Shown: positions 1 through 11,258 of the stretch, piece after piece
How the letters are laid out: the number at the start of each line of letters is the position of its first letter
How positions within the stretch are numbered: the stretch's first letter is position 1
NCBI GenBank assembly: GCA_040437565.1
Contig: JBDOQK010000040.1
Coordinates: 248,001 to 312,000 of the forward strand
Length of the DNA: 64,000 nt
From: Albugo candida
Taxonomy: Eukaryota; Oomycota; Peronosporomycetes; Albuginales
Direction of reading: 5' to 3'
Notes under the pieces: model-generated
Seen by the model: only the letters and a program-made list of their open reading frames with translations
The model's database searches: none
What the model was told of the DNA's origin: nothing
Program-made: the position numbers and the translations under genes

Positions 1-2330
1 GTCGATTCGTGTCAGAAGGATCTCAGGAGAAAGACGCAGGGTATTTCAAGTGTCGTGGTAGCTTGGCAGCAAGGCAAGAGCTAGAGACGCTTTTACACTG
101 CTCGTCATGTCAACGGTGTTTCAAGAAATAGAAACATTGTGGATACAGTGCCTGGAATAAAAAGTCTATCGTTTGCATGATGAGCATCTCGACAATTTTC
201 AATATTCACCGTCCAACTACACCGTCTTGTATTACCTCAATGTAATGGCATGTTTGAAACGAATACAAGCTGATAAAGCAACGATTAAACTTGATTGACC
301 AGGGCCTCTTTTACGAAAATGCACATTGCTACCGATGAACGTATATCAGTAATAAACATTTATTGCATCACACGAAAACTTCTCATTATCTTCTGGATCA
401 AGTGCTCCGACTTTCTTTCTGTTTCCTAACCAATAAAGTCAGTCAGAAATCGGACAACCAGACAATGGAGCAAGAGAGTGAAGGTTGATTATAGCACAGC
501 CTCTTTAATTGCTTGATAGGCATCTCTTGAATAATTATGGATCTTATATTGTCTGGAAATGAAGAATGATATTATTTGCAAAGATAATATCAAGGTTTAA
601 GTTGTGAAAAGGTAGCGGAACGGGATAATTTAGAGACTCCACTAGTCGTCTTATTATGCCATAAATGCTTTCAAGAAGATCCAATTGTAATTGCTATTGA
701 ACACATAGTAGTCGCACCTTAATAGGATAGAAAAGAGATGATAGTTAATTGCTACTCTGTAGCTTTCTGGTCAAGCATAAACGCACTAACCTAGGTCTAC
801 GAAAAAAGTATTTGAAGTGTAATCAAATTAGCAGTCAGAACACGACTCGGATACGAGCACTGAAACAATCGAGCTCTTCATACAAGCCTTGCAATTCTAC
901 ATTCTTTAACATTGAGTGAAGAAGGTGAACTTGAAGCCTATATACTATGCGCATCAAGCAAACAAGATACTCTAGTTTAAGAATATTTAGCGTTTGCCAG
1001 TCCCTCGAGAAGATTTGGCGACACGAAAGGTGTCCAGAACGGAGCACCTCAATTCTTTTACTATTCTTACCATCTCATATGAGTACAACATTTAAAAAAA
1101 GCCTTTGAAGTCAAGCCATTTGAGGTGGCAGAGATGCGCTTCCATCAATACGATTGATAGTCGCTGCAGTTTGGAATGGAGCCAATATGACGCAAAAAGA
1201 GAAAGCACGTCGATGACGCTGCTCGTATTTATCGATATTGCGAAAAAGCAGTCGATGCAATTTGCAAATTGTGGGACACCGAAACGAAAGTTCAAAACCT
1301 AATAGGGAGTAGAATCATGTAAAGTAAGCTATAACGGATCACTTGAGAACCATACGTCAAATATATATGAAACGTAAATGTCGCAGTAAGTGATACCATT
1401 AGACAAGCGAAACCGCAGCTGATATCGCCAGCTGTTGAGCCGCTCACAAAAACTAACTTAGCATAAAACAGTAGACACATTCACTAGTGATATCGCTCGT
1501 GTCATATCCGTATGATAAATTTGACCGAAGAGTGAACTTCCTGGAGAGAAACCTATTCTAGAAAAGCATAACCCGTCAGCAACGCGGATAGAAATCAAAT
1601 TCAAAGATTGTTACATTGGAGCGCTGAAAATCAAATGATGTGTGTTCGAACAGTAGACCCTAGTCGAGTTGTAGCATTAGCAATTGTTATTGTGCATGAA
1701 CTAAATGTATCAGATTCTTGATGCTGATTAGTTTTGTGGCGTTCGCTGTTGTTCGAGGCGCATTAATTGTCGTCATTTAGATGCAATTTCCCGTGTTGTG
1801 TTGTAGAGGTAATCTTCCTGTATTCGTAAAAGATACTATACAATGAGTTTTGAAATCGAATCATGACAGCAAAAATATATATAGATAAGAAGACTCGCCA
1901 TATCGCTTGCTCTTTTGTCATTTGTGTGCAACAAGCTTTTCAATTACTTTGGGAGATCCAGTATATCGGACATCCACAGCGTGCAATCTGATCTCCAACT
2001 AAGTTTGTTTGGGAAATAAACTATGCAGCAACATTTCCTCTTGTATAGCCGTCTCGTGCTGTACGATCGTTATTAAATTAAGTCTAGTGTGTCGCATAAG
2101 CGATTCGCGAGCGTTCTTGTTCGATTGTATGTCGAGCAGGATTCCTTGGACGACGTGACGGTATCCATGATAGAAAGTACCAAATACAAGTCCTTGATCA
2201 CGAAAACGCCCAGTTTTTTGACTTTGTTGCGCTTTTTCTTTATCGACGAAAACAATGTGACAATAAAGTCGGACATATAGGCAAGCACGCATAGAAGCAT
2301 CATTGTCTCTAAATAACGTCAATAGTTTAT
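1..2330. other. No supported gene
   Basis: Only short open frames overlapping on both strands occur here and none has a recognisable motif. The 117-codon minus-strand frame ending near 1999 and its overlapping rivals look like chance frames. A TATA-like stretch is present near 1875 but cannot be tied to a gene. Confidence 0.5.
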
Positions 2331-2338
2331 ATTCATTC

Positions 2339-2357
2339 TTCTCATTTTCCAATTCCT
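2339..2357 (+). promoter_or_regulatory. Initiator-like core promoter of secreted gene D
   Basis: The sequence TCTCATTTTCCAATTCC (2340-2356) is close to the oomycete core promoter consensus, an initiator TCATTYYNCAWTTT with flanking pyrimidines. It lies about 47 bases before the ATG at 2389, a normal short leader for that group. The match is by eye. Confidence 0.5.
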
Positions 2358-2388
2358 TTTCTACTTACCAGGTGCCATCGTCGCCAAT

Positions 2389-3085
2389 ATGAAGTTTGTT
2401 CTACATGGATTCCATGTGGTTATTTGGCAGATTCTGATTGTAAAAATTCAGGATGATAATTGTCCCTACTCATTCGATTTGCAGTCATATTATGAATGCA
2501 AAACAAACGTTCTGAATGAATACGATCTTACCCCAGAAGGATCAGGCGCAAATTGTGAAACGTTTCAGTACTATTTTTATGGCGATGAGTTAGTCATGTC
2601 GACACCCCGAACCCGCGTACCTAACCGAGTATAAGGGGATAATAAAAAAATAAGCATAAGCACGGTAGGAGTATCATGTTTTATATTGCTAGATATCGAA
2701 TGAAGCATAAAAATAGCAACACGACCGTAGACGCGACTCCATTAAGTTTTATGGTAGCTATGTTTTTCAATTTTGACGAACCAAGGATTGTGGTACCTGC
2801 AATACTTGTTCAATTCAGACAAGATACTGAATACGAATTTACTTTAATTCAAGGCAGATCACCTCCGGAAAGTGCATTGGTGTTAATTCGCGTCAAGAAA
2901 ACGGTATTTTTGGCAACGCGCTGACAAAGTCGAGAAAAATAAGTTTCATAAAGACTTCACACGAGAAATTTGAAGCACACGTCGGGTCCACTGATCCAAA
3001 AGCTGATCCTTCATTAGGATTCAGCCTTTCATGGAAAAAAATACGAGCATTTTCAGCCTGCTTATCCGAGACGAAGGCAAAATAA
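2389..3085 (+). pseudogene. Secreted-protein family member D, decayed
   Basis: The first frame (2389-2634, 81 codons) starts with a good signal peptide (MKFVLHGFHVVIWQILIVKI) followed by DDNCPY, a YYEC motif and then CETFQYYFYG. A second frame (2676-2924) carries FNFDEPRIVVPAI, which aligns with EFDIWHEKLVVPNAI of copy A at 25.8-27.1 kb. A third piece ending at 3085 has IFGNAL...SFIKT, matching IFGRAA...SFYKT of copy A. The order of conserved blocks is therefore the same as in A and B, but the frame changes at least twice, so this copy is probably a pseudogene; undetected introns are the alternative. The function of the family is unknown to me. It resembles the multicopy secreted (effector-like) families of filamentous pathogens only in size, signal peptide, cysteines and fast divergence. 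Confidence 0.5.
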
Positions 3086-3170
3086 ATCATTTATTACTCT
3101 CGTGAGCTGCACAAGACTGCGAGCAATCAATATGGATTGCACCAACGCATTCGGATTGAATATTTTTTAA

Positions 3171-3653
3171 GGAACCGTTAAAATCCCTTCAGTTTGATAT
3201 GGTTGGCTGATTTTCTGCTTGCATAGTGCCAACGTACGCTTAGGTAAGGGACAATATGATAGCACTGTCCGCTACTTTTCGACGTGAACTATTTCGCGCT
3301 CAATTTTGCAATCACTCAGTTCAGTTAACGTTCGCGTTTGTACGTGTAGCTGACTATTGCTAGACTATCTCGCAGTTCACGGTTTGTTAATAACACAAGA
3401 ACCTTCTATACTATACACTAAGTCATAATATTTCACTGTGTTAGGGTCATTCATGACACAAGAATCTTATTTTCTATATATTTGGTCGTTGAAGATGGTT
3501 TCCGGGGTGAGAATGATAGACTCTTTTGCAGTCGATATGGTTGAATTCTCAGTCTCGGAAGTAGCCAATCATATCGAATCGTTTCGCACATTAGCCAATC
3601 AGATCAAACTGAGGGGATTCTACCAAATGGACTGAGGGGATTTTTACGGTTCC
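3171..3653. mobile_element. Non-autonomous TIR element (MITE-like), copy 1
   Basis: The left end reads GGAACCGTTAAAATCCC then TCAGTTTGATATGGTTGGCT. The right end, reverse-complemented, reads GGAACCGTAAAAATCCCCTCAG and, after a 30-bp internal duplication, CCCCTCAGTTTGATCTGATTGGCT. The interior (about 480 bp) has no coding potential. A second copy with the same ends and about 500 bp of shared interior lies at 38.8-39.3 kb. No clean target duplication is visible, although both flanks carry TTAA. The transposase family that moved it is unknown. Confidence 0.6.
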
Positions 3654-3706
3654 CGTTCTTTAATAATTTGCCTTATTTGCCATGTCAAAAATACCTAATA
3701 TGATGT

Positions 3707-3806
3707 NNNNNNNNNNNNNNNNNNNNNNNNNNNNNNNNNNNNNNNNNNNNNNNNNNNNNNNNNNNNNNNNNNNNNNNNNNNNNNNNNNNNNNNNNNNNNN
3801 NNNNNN
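3707..3806. other. Assembly gap (100 N)
   Basis: Fixed-length run of N, so the true size is unknown. The same 100-N convention appears at 5891, 9919, 25672, 27855, 32902, 38296, 46357 and 61933. Confidence 0.95.
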
Positions 3807-3931
3807 ACCGTTCACACCGTCGCATTCCAGCCTCTGTTCTTATGAACGTTAATGCACTTCTAAACTAGATTAGAGATATACACATAACCAACAAAGAAAA
3901 TATGTAAGTCTATATCAGATTTCTAACACAC

Positions 3932-4028
3932 TATCTATTTTCAAATGGTCCTTTCTAATTAGCTAAAACAATTATCTATTTTTAGGTGGTCCTTTCTAAT
4001 TGGTTAAAAAAGTATCTATTTTTAGATG
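3932..4028. repeat. Short tandem repeat, about 41-bp unit
   Basis: About two and a half diverged units share TATCTATTTTTAGGTGGTCC and then TTTCTAATTGGTTAAAA. They start near 3932, 3973 and 4013. No gene overlaps it. Confidence 0.5.
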
Positions 4029-5138
4029 TCCGGCCAAATTTCCAAAGCTCCATACATAACCACGAAAATTTGCCGAACTTCAAAGGCTTCTAACTTCATC
4101 AAAAATAAATTTTGCAAAAAATCCGACTCTATTGCCAGATAGCCACGGCAATGTACTTTTAAGGTATAGAGAGATATTTTTGTTTAAGTGGGTAATTAAG
4201 TGTCCCAAAATTCTTGCGCACCGAGTGGAGGTGCTGGTTATAGGTGTCGTGCACTGTACTATTTTCTTTCCATGTCACATTGATTGATGTAAAATATCAA
4301 GTAAACCTTACGGGTGGGGAATAATTTGACTACTCTGAATGCTTACGATCTAAGCTTTGAAGGAGGGGCTCGAATTTGTTTCTGCTTCTGCTGAAAGAAA
4401 ATCATACCGGTGGTATCATTAAAGCTTCGCTTCTGACAGCACTTCGTCAAATGCTGTGCTAGATAGCTTGTACACTATTCAGTTCTCACAAAGAGCTAAG
4501 CTTAGGATGGCTTTTCTCTTCTCATGCACTGAATTATATATACTAAGCATCTCCTTACGCTTATTATTCCTGACAATCGATCTCTCATGATTAACACGAC
4601 TAGTACAGTTCGATTTGAGCAAACAAACTCATCCACATTGATCAATTGCACGTCTCTTATAACATCGTATACTATCTTGGGGAGTTCCAGACCAGTCTTC
4701 GCTACGTTAGATTGACTTGCGGCGGCGCCTAATTCAAGAGCTTGCACGTTAGCTTCTACGCTTCTCAATTATAATCAATCATTCATTACTGTTAGAGTCT
4801 TTCGCTTGGGTCATGAGCTTCCTATACGAATTGCTGCTTCTGGTGAACTCTCGTGGACTCATATAAACCTGTATTGAACCTGGGAGATAGCCAACTCAAT
4901 CTCTCTGCAGCGAGAAATTCTAGCAGTATAATGATTCATTGTACAGAAATAGGAGCGAGTGCTTCCTCGCAAACGAGTCTATTTTCGAAGATCGGACAAG
5001 CGGCATAAAGCTAGTAAATAATGCATTGGAAAGGATGCGAATAAATCGTAAAATGCACATGTCCGACCCGAGTTCAAAAGCTTTGTGATTTTGGTTGGAG
5101 AACATTGAGGATGTAGATCAAAAAAGAGTAGATTTCTG

Positions 5139-6740
5139 AGCTTCCATAGCAAGTCGGTTTCCATGCTTCTTGCATACACCACGAAGAAGAATGATGCCTG
5201 CTGGTTTATAAAAACTTACTGCACTAGACACTCGCGAACATTCATGTCTTTAGTACCCTTACTAGCTTCCATAGCAAGTCGGTTTCCATGCTTCTTGCAT
5301 ACACCACGAAGAAGAATGATGCCTGCTGGTTTATAAAAACTTACTGCACTAGACACTCGCGAACATTCATGTCTTTAGTACCCTTACTAGCTTCCATAGC
5401 AAGTCGGTTTCCATGCTTCTTGCATACACCACGAAGAAGAATGATGCCTGCTGGTTTATAAAAACTTACTGCACTAGACACTCGCGAACATTCATGTCTT
5501 TAGTACCCTTACTAGCTTCCATAGCAAGTCGGTTTCCATGCTTCTTGCATACACCACGAAGAAGAATGATGCCTGCTGGTTTATAAAAACTTACTGCACT
5601 AGACACTCGCGAACATTCATGTCTTTAGTACCCTTACTAGCTTCCATAGCAAGTCGGTTTCCATGCTTCTTGCATACACCACGAAGAAGAATGATGCCTG
5701 CTGGTTTATAAAAACTTACTGCACTAGACACTCGCGAACATTCATGTCTTTAGTACCCTTACTAGCTTCCATAGCAAGTCGGTTTCCATGCTTCTTGCAT
5801 ACACCACGAAGAAGAATGATGCCTGCTGGTTTATAAAAACTTACTGCACTAGACACTCGCGAACATTCATGTCTTTAGTACCCTTACTAGNNNNNNNNNN
5901 NNNNNNNNNNNNNNNNNNNNNNNNNNNNNNNNNNNNNNNNNNNNNNNNNNNNNNNNNNNNNNNNNNNNNNNNNNNNNNNNNNNNNNNNNNAGCTTCCATA
6001 GCAAGTCGGTTTCCATGCTTCTTGCATACACCACGAAGAAGAATGATGCCTGCTGGTTTATAAAAACTTACTGCACTAGACACTCGCGAACATTCATGTC
6101 TTTAGTACCCTTACTAGCTTCCATAGCAAGTCGGTTTCCATGCTTCTTGCATACACCACGAAGAAGAATGATGCCTGCTGGTTTATAAAAACTTACTGCA
6201 CTAGACACTCGCGAACATTCATGTCTTTAGTACCCTTACTAGCTTCCATAGCAAGTCGGTTTCCATGCTTCTTGCATACACCACGAAGAAGAATGATGCC
6301 TGCTGGTTTATAAAAACTTACTGCACTAGACACTCGCGAACATTCATGTCTTTAGTACCCTTACTAGCTTCCATAGCAAGTCGGTTTCCATGCTTCTTGC
6401 ATACACCACGAAGAAGAATGATGCCTGCTGGTTTATAAAAACTTACTGCACTAGACACTCGCGAACATTCATGTCTTTAGTACCCTTACTAGCTTCCATA
6501 GCAAGTCGGTTTCCATGCTTCTTGCATACACCACGAAGAAGAATGATGCCTGCTGGTTTATAAAAACTTACTGCACTAGACACTCGCGAACATTCATGTC
6601 TTTAGTACCCTTACTAGCTTCCATAGCAAGTCGGTTTCCATGCTTCTTGCATACACCACGAAGAAGAATGATGCCTGCTGGTTTATAAAAACTTACTGCA
6701 CTAGACACTCGCGAACATTCATGTCTTTAGTACCCTTACT
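5139..6740. repeat. 125-bp tandem array (at least 12 units)
   Basis: Six essentially identical 125-bp units run from 5139 to 5888. After a 100-N gap (5891-5990), six more run from 5991 to 6740. Each unit starts AGCTTCCATAGCAAGTCGG and ends TAGTACCCTTACT. The period is not a multiple of three, so the array is not a coding repeat. The homologous block at 17.2-20.2 kb has a single copy of the unit (about 18118-18250), so the array grew locally inside a decayed gene. The gap inside it suggests the assembler could not span it and that the real copy number is higher. Confidence 0.9.
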
Positions 6741-7330
6741 AGATTCTAATTCATAGGAGAGAGTAATATGATCGAATTCTGCACATAGCAAACTTGAATG
6801 TCATCGTCTCTACAGCTGAAAGGTATCATCGTCATCATCAACTAATATTTATAAACGATCGGACTTGGTCGCGATCATAAAATCTTAGTCAACTGTCAAT
6901 GTGAGATATGCTATTTGTTTGACGGCATGTATGGGACAATATACGGATTTTTCTGCAAAAGGCGAGCTTTCATCTGCTTAATAGAATCTTTCTATTAACC
7001 ATTGCAAAGTGCGGTCCAAAGTGAAGCACTCTATAGATATCTGCCAAGATGACTCATCGTCCCGATTGAAGGTTTGAAATTGGCAAAATCTCATCACATC
7101 TAGCATCAGGCGACTAGCTTCAAAAGTCCCTCTTAGGCTATTTTGGTCCAGGGTACCTTAAGTGGGCAATTTGCGGTATCCTATTGATGGTCGCGCTGAT
7201 CAAATTGCGGCAAAAGCCCTTAGAATAGAAGTTTTACACTGCGGATGTCGTTGATCTCTGAAGTGCTTCTATTGCAGATGTGATTGTTCATTGAGTTCAA
7301 CTCGGGTAATTATGGCACATCCGAAAGTCA
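6741..7330. other. Block 1 sequence, no open frame
   Basis: Diverged match to 18250-18830 of block 2. No usable frame, only the shared ancestral sequence. Confidence 0.4.
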
Positions 7331-8600
7331 TGAATCTACTTGCATTCGGTTGAAGCTTTCATGAGAATTACTAAAGTGTCACAGGGTGCGACCCAGTGGT
7401 CCAAGTTGATGTAGCACGTTAAGATATATTTCAAAAGAGAAGAGCCAAAAGAAGTACCACGTCGTGGCACATACACGATTCGGTAAGATCGGAAAGGTTC
7501 TTCAAGGTAGTGCCCAACTACCAGGAAAGCTGATCGTTCAAAACGGGTATCAAGGATACAAAACAAGTTAAGCACCATGATGAGTGCTTCCAAATTTTTC
7601 GTGACATACTTTGAAGTCAAAAGAGAAAATATTATCATACGCCTGATAGCTACGTATGGAGCAACTGGTCATCTCTCTGTTGTACGAGAGTTCTTGAAAT
7701 TGTATGCGATACCAAGATGAATTTCACTAGGGAATTCAATCAGTGACACACATGATATTCACTTTTAATGCATGTCCCTGTGGCTCGAACTTTACACGAC
7801 CGAGTATTTCATAATTTATTTTCTCGATCCACACACGCAACCAAACACTTAAGGTCCGTTTCAGCTCGTAAAAAGAACATCATCATCAGGATGATTTCAA
7901 TATTACCTAAATCTATTCGAAAGCTCAGTATCCTTTGTTATGATGAATTTCGAACACAAGCGTTCACGAGGTTACATGCGCCTTTCCAGTAAGTTAATAG
8001 AAGTGAGTTCTTGTCCAAGATGCAGCGATTCCAGGTCCCTCTGGATATGTGATGGGATTAATTTGAGGTTTTACGAAGTGCACTGGAATCGAACAGGCTA
8101 GCTTAAGTATTTCAGTTATAATTGCACTGAGAAAGCATTGTTACATGGTGCAAAATGGATTGGAATCATGCAATTGAACTCAATCATTCTCGAGCATCTA
8201 ATTCTGAAGCGATTTGCATTCAGTACGCTATTCAATCGGTTGCAAATTTTATTGTTCTGACATAATGTATCTCTTTTTTACAAAATGTTTATTACCTCAG
8301 TATGCACTTCGATGGTCCACAAACGTTCTCCAATATATTGATAACATCAGATGGAACAAGAACCTGTGCAGCATTGCTCAGCATTATACGTCAACGTCGG
8401 ATTTACTCTCAAGTCTAGGGAACAGGTTGTGATAGCATGGTACAATTGTGTCTCATTTTTATGATATCTCAGTGTATTAGCGTAACGGAACCCATGCGTC
8501 CGACAAGGATCTGGTTCTTCTTCGAAGTTAGTCTTGATATCCTGATAACGCTGTCTGAAGTCACTTGTTACTATATAGCTTCGAGCTTGCGGTCGATTTA

Positions 8601-9550
8601 GGTATGCTTTTATACCACGACCTTCTCGCTTCGTTGAGCATTGATATTTGATCTAAAAGGCACTGATGATTCGTGCGCTTTCTCTGTTATACGATAGAAC
8701 CAAGGCTCAATCTTCATACAAGAATGACACGCATCATTAGACACGAACGAGTCAGCCTTTGTTTTTGAGCATTTCATGTAAATTCTTCACTTTTCTATAT
8801 ATCTCCATCAGAATTTCTTAATTTGGAAAAAAATGCTCATTCCGTTACTGCGCGGTTGCAATAGGCGCGTATGTTGATGTTGCTGAAGCGAACAGAAATG
8901 ATAATAAGATTGATATCAACGTCCAGCAGCTCACTATTGTCATGCTACACTTGGCTCCGATTCCCAAGACTTGCAAGGTTGATTAAAATGTATCGTATGC
9001 ACTTCATCTACTCAAGCCGCTCTACGATTCACCGCGATCAAGCAACTTTCATTCGGCTATCGTCATATTTGAATTTGAGCTGTTGTACGCGAAACGAGGC
9101 CGATACTTGTACAACGCTATCAGTTGCCCCAAACTTCTTCGGAATTAATTTCGGCCAGTGTAATCACAAGTACGGAAAGTGTGTAGAAACGATTGATAAG
9201 TGGTACGCCATGTTAATGAAAAGCACAATAGGTAACATTTTTTCTAGCGCTTTTATTGTATTCTTCCTGTCATGAGATGAGTCAAATTACCCAAATACGG
9301 TAATATTTTATCATTTCTAGTAAACGTATACGGTAATGGATGTAAATTGGCTACAAAGTAATGCAAGCAGTCTGCAGTCCAGCGTCAAGCTCATGTCTAC
9401 AATTGAGATTTTTATTACTCGACTACAAAGTTGCTGCACACGGAATACCATATCATAATATGAGTGAAGGTAGAATTCTTGACGAAAAGAAAAATCAAAT
9501 CTCATCTATTCGGATGTTTTAATGATTTATTGAACTGGATGATTCAAAAA
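8601..9550. other. No supported gene
   Basis: A 134-codon plus-strand frame (8871-9275) is present, but it has no recognisable motif, no homologous partner in the window and biased runs of Leu, Ser and Ile. I treat it as unproven. Confidence 0.35.
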
Positions 9551-9554
9551 TTGA

Positions 9555-10135
9555 TCAGGTTCGCTGATGAAGAATGTACATGTGTTGGTCTACAAACTTG
9601 ATAGGGTGAGTATTGGCAAGTGCAGCGCCAATGACCCAAGCATCGCTGCGACTACGGCGAACGGCAATGAAGCAACAGTTGTTGTTTGCCCGCACAAAAT
9701 AATTCGGCTTTGAAAGTGTGAATGCTTCATTACCAACATGATCGCTGAACTTTAATGTCGGAAGCTCCAAGTTGGTAATTTCATCACAGTCAGTTGATAG
9801 ACCAGTTATCTTAGGCATTGCTTGCATTAATTGATCAAATGCCGGACTTGGGAACTGGCTGATAGCATTTTGTAAGTCAAAAAACACGACTCCTTTGTTG
9901 GTACCGGCTTTGACACCGNNNNNNNNNNNNNNNNNNNNNNNNNNNNNNNNNNNNNNNNNNNNNNNNNNNNNNNNNNNNNNNNNNNNNNNNNNNNNNNNNN
10001 NNNNNNNNNNNNNNNNNNTGACGACTCATCAACAATCATGCAATCACCCAATACTGGGTGACTCATGAGGGTTGCCACGTCACTACAAGTGGACGCTAGC
10101 ACCCTGGGTTGTGTCGATATGTCGACTTGAACCAT
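9555..10135 (-). CDS. Pepsin-like aspartic protease homologue (A1), catalytic loops altered, gap inside
   Basis: The minus-strand part 9887-9555 reads like the C-lobe of an A1 aspartic protease: a CDEITNLELPTLKF segment (the family's C-x-x-I-xx-LP-x-x-x-F strand), PNYFV, then DAWVIGAAL in place of the usual WILGD, and a final strand to the stop. Just upstream the second active-site loop, normally DTGT/S, reads VVFFDLQNA: the Asp position is kept and the Thr-Gly is lost. The N-terminal piece 10135-10020, from the ATG at 10135, has VQVDISTQP and then ASTCSD where the family has DTGSS, which suggests loss of the first catalytic Asp. A 100-N gap of unknown size (9919-10018) hides most of the N-lobe. 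If the reading is right this is a non-catalytic homologue or a decaying gene. The C-lobe call is moderate and the N-lobe alignment weak. Confidence 0.5.
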
Positions 10136-10251
10136 TGTTTTCGAGAGGAAAGAGTTGAAACAAGTTTTTTTTTCGAGGTGTTTTTACTTAATTAGCGGGT
10201 TACTTAGTGTCCGGCAAATTGAGAAGTGTTTGGCTATTTCAGTATGAAGGT

Positions 10252-10259
10252 GTCTAGAT
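10252..10259. repeat. hAT target-site duplication, left
   Basis: GTCTAGAT directly before the left end of the hAT element; the right partner is GTCTATAT at 13635-13642. Eight bases with one mismatch, the length hAT transposases generate. Confidence 0.75.
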
Positions 10260-10561
10260 CAGTGACGCACACTTCTCTATATAGACTTGTAGACTCTTGT
10301 CAAGTAGACATTTCTGCCATTGTCAGCATCGATCACAGCCACCACTCTCCTTGTAGAAATTATGCTGACACCCATACATCTGTATGGGATCTCAGTTCCC
10401 ATACAAAACATGGAGTCAGCATCAATCCTACACAACACACGACACAACAACACAACAACCAACAAATTAAACATCAACAAAAACGATATATCATCGTAAT
10501 CATCATCGATCAACAAGCAACGATCATCTACCATCTATCATCATCGAGCAACATCACCACC

Positions 10562-10774
10562 ATGGCTCCGCCAAGGCACGGCTACAGCAAATATGTGATA
10601 TTTACGGGGAAGAAATCGAATACGAAAAATGAGCTGGTTATCTGCAAATTGTGTAGTGAGGGTATTTCTAACGAGTGGGCACTCGAGAACTTCAGAACAG
10701 TCAACAAGAACTTGGTCACGAACCACTTAAAGAAGTGCGAGTATTATAAGCAGCTGATCACTAGAGAGACTTAA
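10562..10774 (+). CDS. BED-type zinc finger exon or fragment of hAT transposase
   Basis: 70 codons. The start was chosen at 10562 because it sits in ACCACCATGG, a strong eukaryotic start context, although the open frame extends upstream to 10226. Residues 28-31 are CKLC and residues 55-59 are HLKKC, giving the Cys2-His-Cys arrangement of BED fingers, which bind DNA at transposon ends. The frame stops at 10774; the rest of the transposase continues in other frames, so either introns or frame loss separate the parts. Confidence 0.75.
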   Translation: MAPPRHGYSKYVIFTGKKSNTKNELVICKLCSEGISNEWALENFRTVNKNLVTNHLKKCEYYKQLITRET

Positions 10775-11258
10775 TCCCTCAACTAATAAAGAAGTTTTTG
10801 ATGATGATGAGGCAGAAGTAGAAGAAGAAGTAGGAGGTGCGGTTACAACAAGGAAACGGAGCTCAAATTCTGCATTTGTGACAGAACACCACGAAGACGA
10901 TGATAATCAACGGCAGCTGGCGGCAAAAAGCTAGCTGCTGCGACGACCATCAAGAATAGTGGTAGGAATAGTTGCAGCAGCAGCAGTAGCAGTAGTCGTG
11001 GCACAATGGATGGGTATGCCGTGAAACTCAGTACAAGCACCAGTTCAAAGCTAGAAAGAAGCTTGATTATGACCACTATTAAAAACGTATGGTCGTTCAA
11101 CTAGGTAGAGCGCGCAGAAAGTGTTGCTTCTTACAGAGTGCTTCATCCTGGAGTGGATTTGCCGTCGACAAAAGCTCTTGCTGGTCACATTTTGAAGAAA
11201 TTTTGCTTGAGGAGGAAGGCAAGATGGTCGCTTCCTTAAGGGATGCGGGGTACAGACA

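Larger units (their letters stand above)
4250..8600 (-). pseudogene. Decayed gene block, copy 1 (pairs with 17.2-20.2 kb)
   Basis: Collinear similarity to 17230-20230 runs through the whole stretch, for example 4290-4330 with 17250-17300, 4900-5110 with 17850-18080, 7900-8130 with 19390-19620 and 8460-8580 with 20000-20110. Minus-strand translations are conserved between the copies. The frame at 7638-7336 (100 codons) contains VGHYLEEPF and DHWVAP, against LGHILEDHF and EHWYAP in copy 2. The frame at 5182-4979 matches copy 2 near 18070-17980. Conservation at protein level argues for an ancestral minus-strand coding gene or genes, now broken by many stops. I do not recognise the family. The block is interrupted by the 125-bp tandem array. 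Confidence 0.45.

Noticed and set aside
5788-6083. Open frames crossing the N gap in the tandem array
   Set aside because: Created by reading through N and a non-triplet repeat.
5139-6740. CRISPR-like array
   Set aside because: Units are contiguous 125-bp copies with no variable spacers, in eukaryotic DNA.
8871-9275. 134-codon plus-strand open frame as a gene
   Set aside because: Low-complexity composition, no recognised motif, no homologue in the window.
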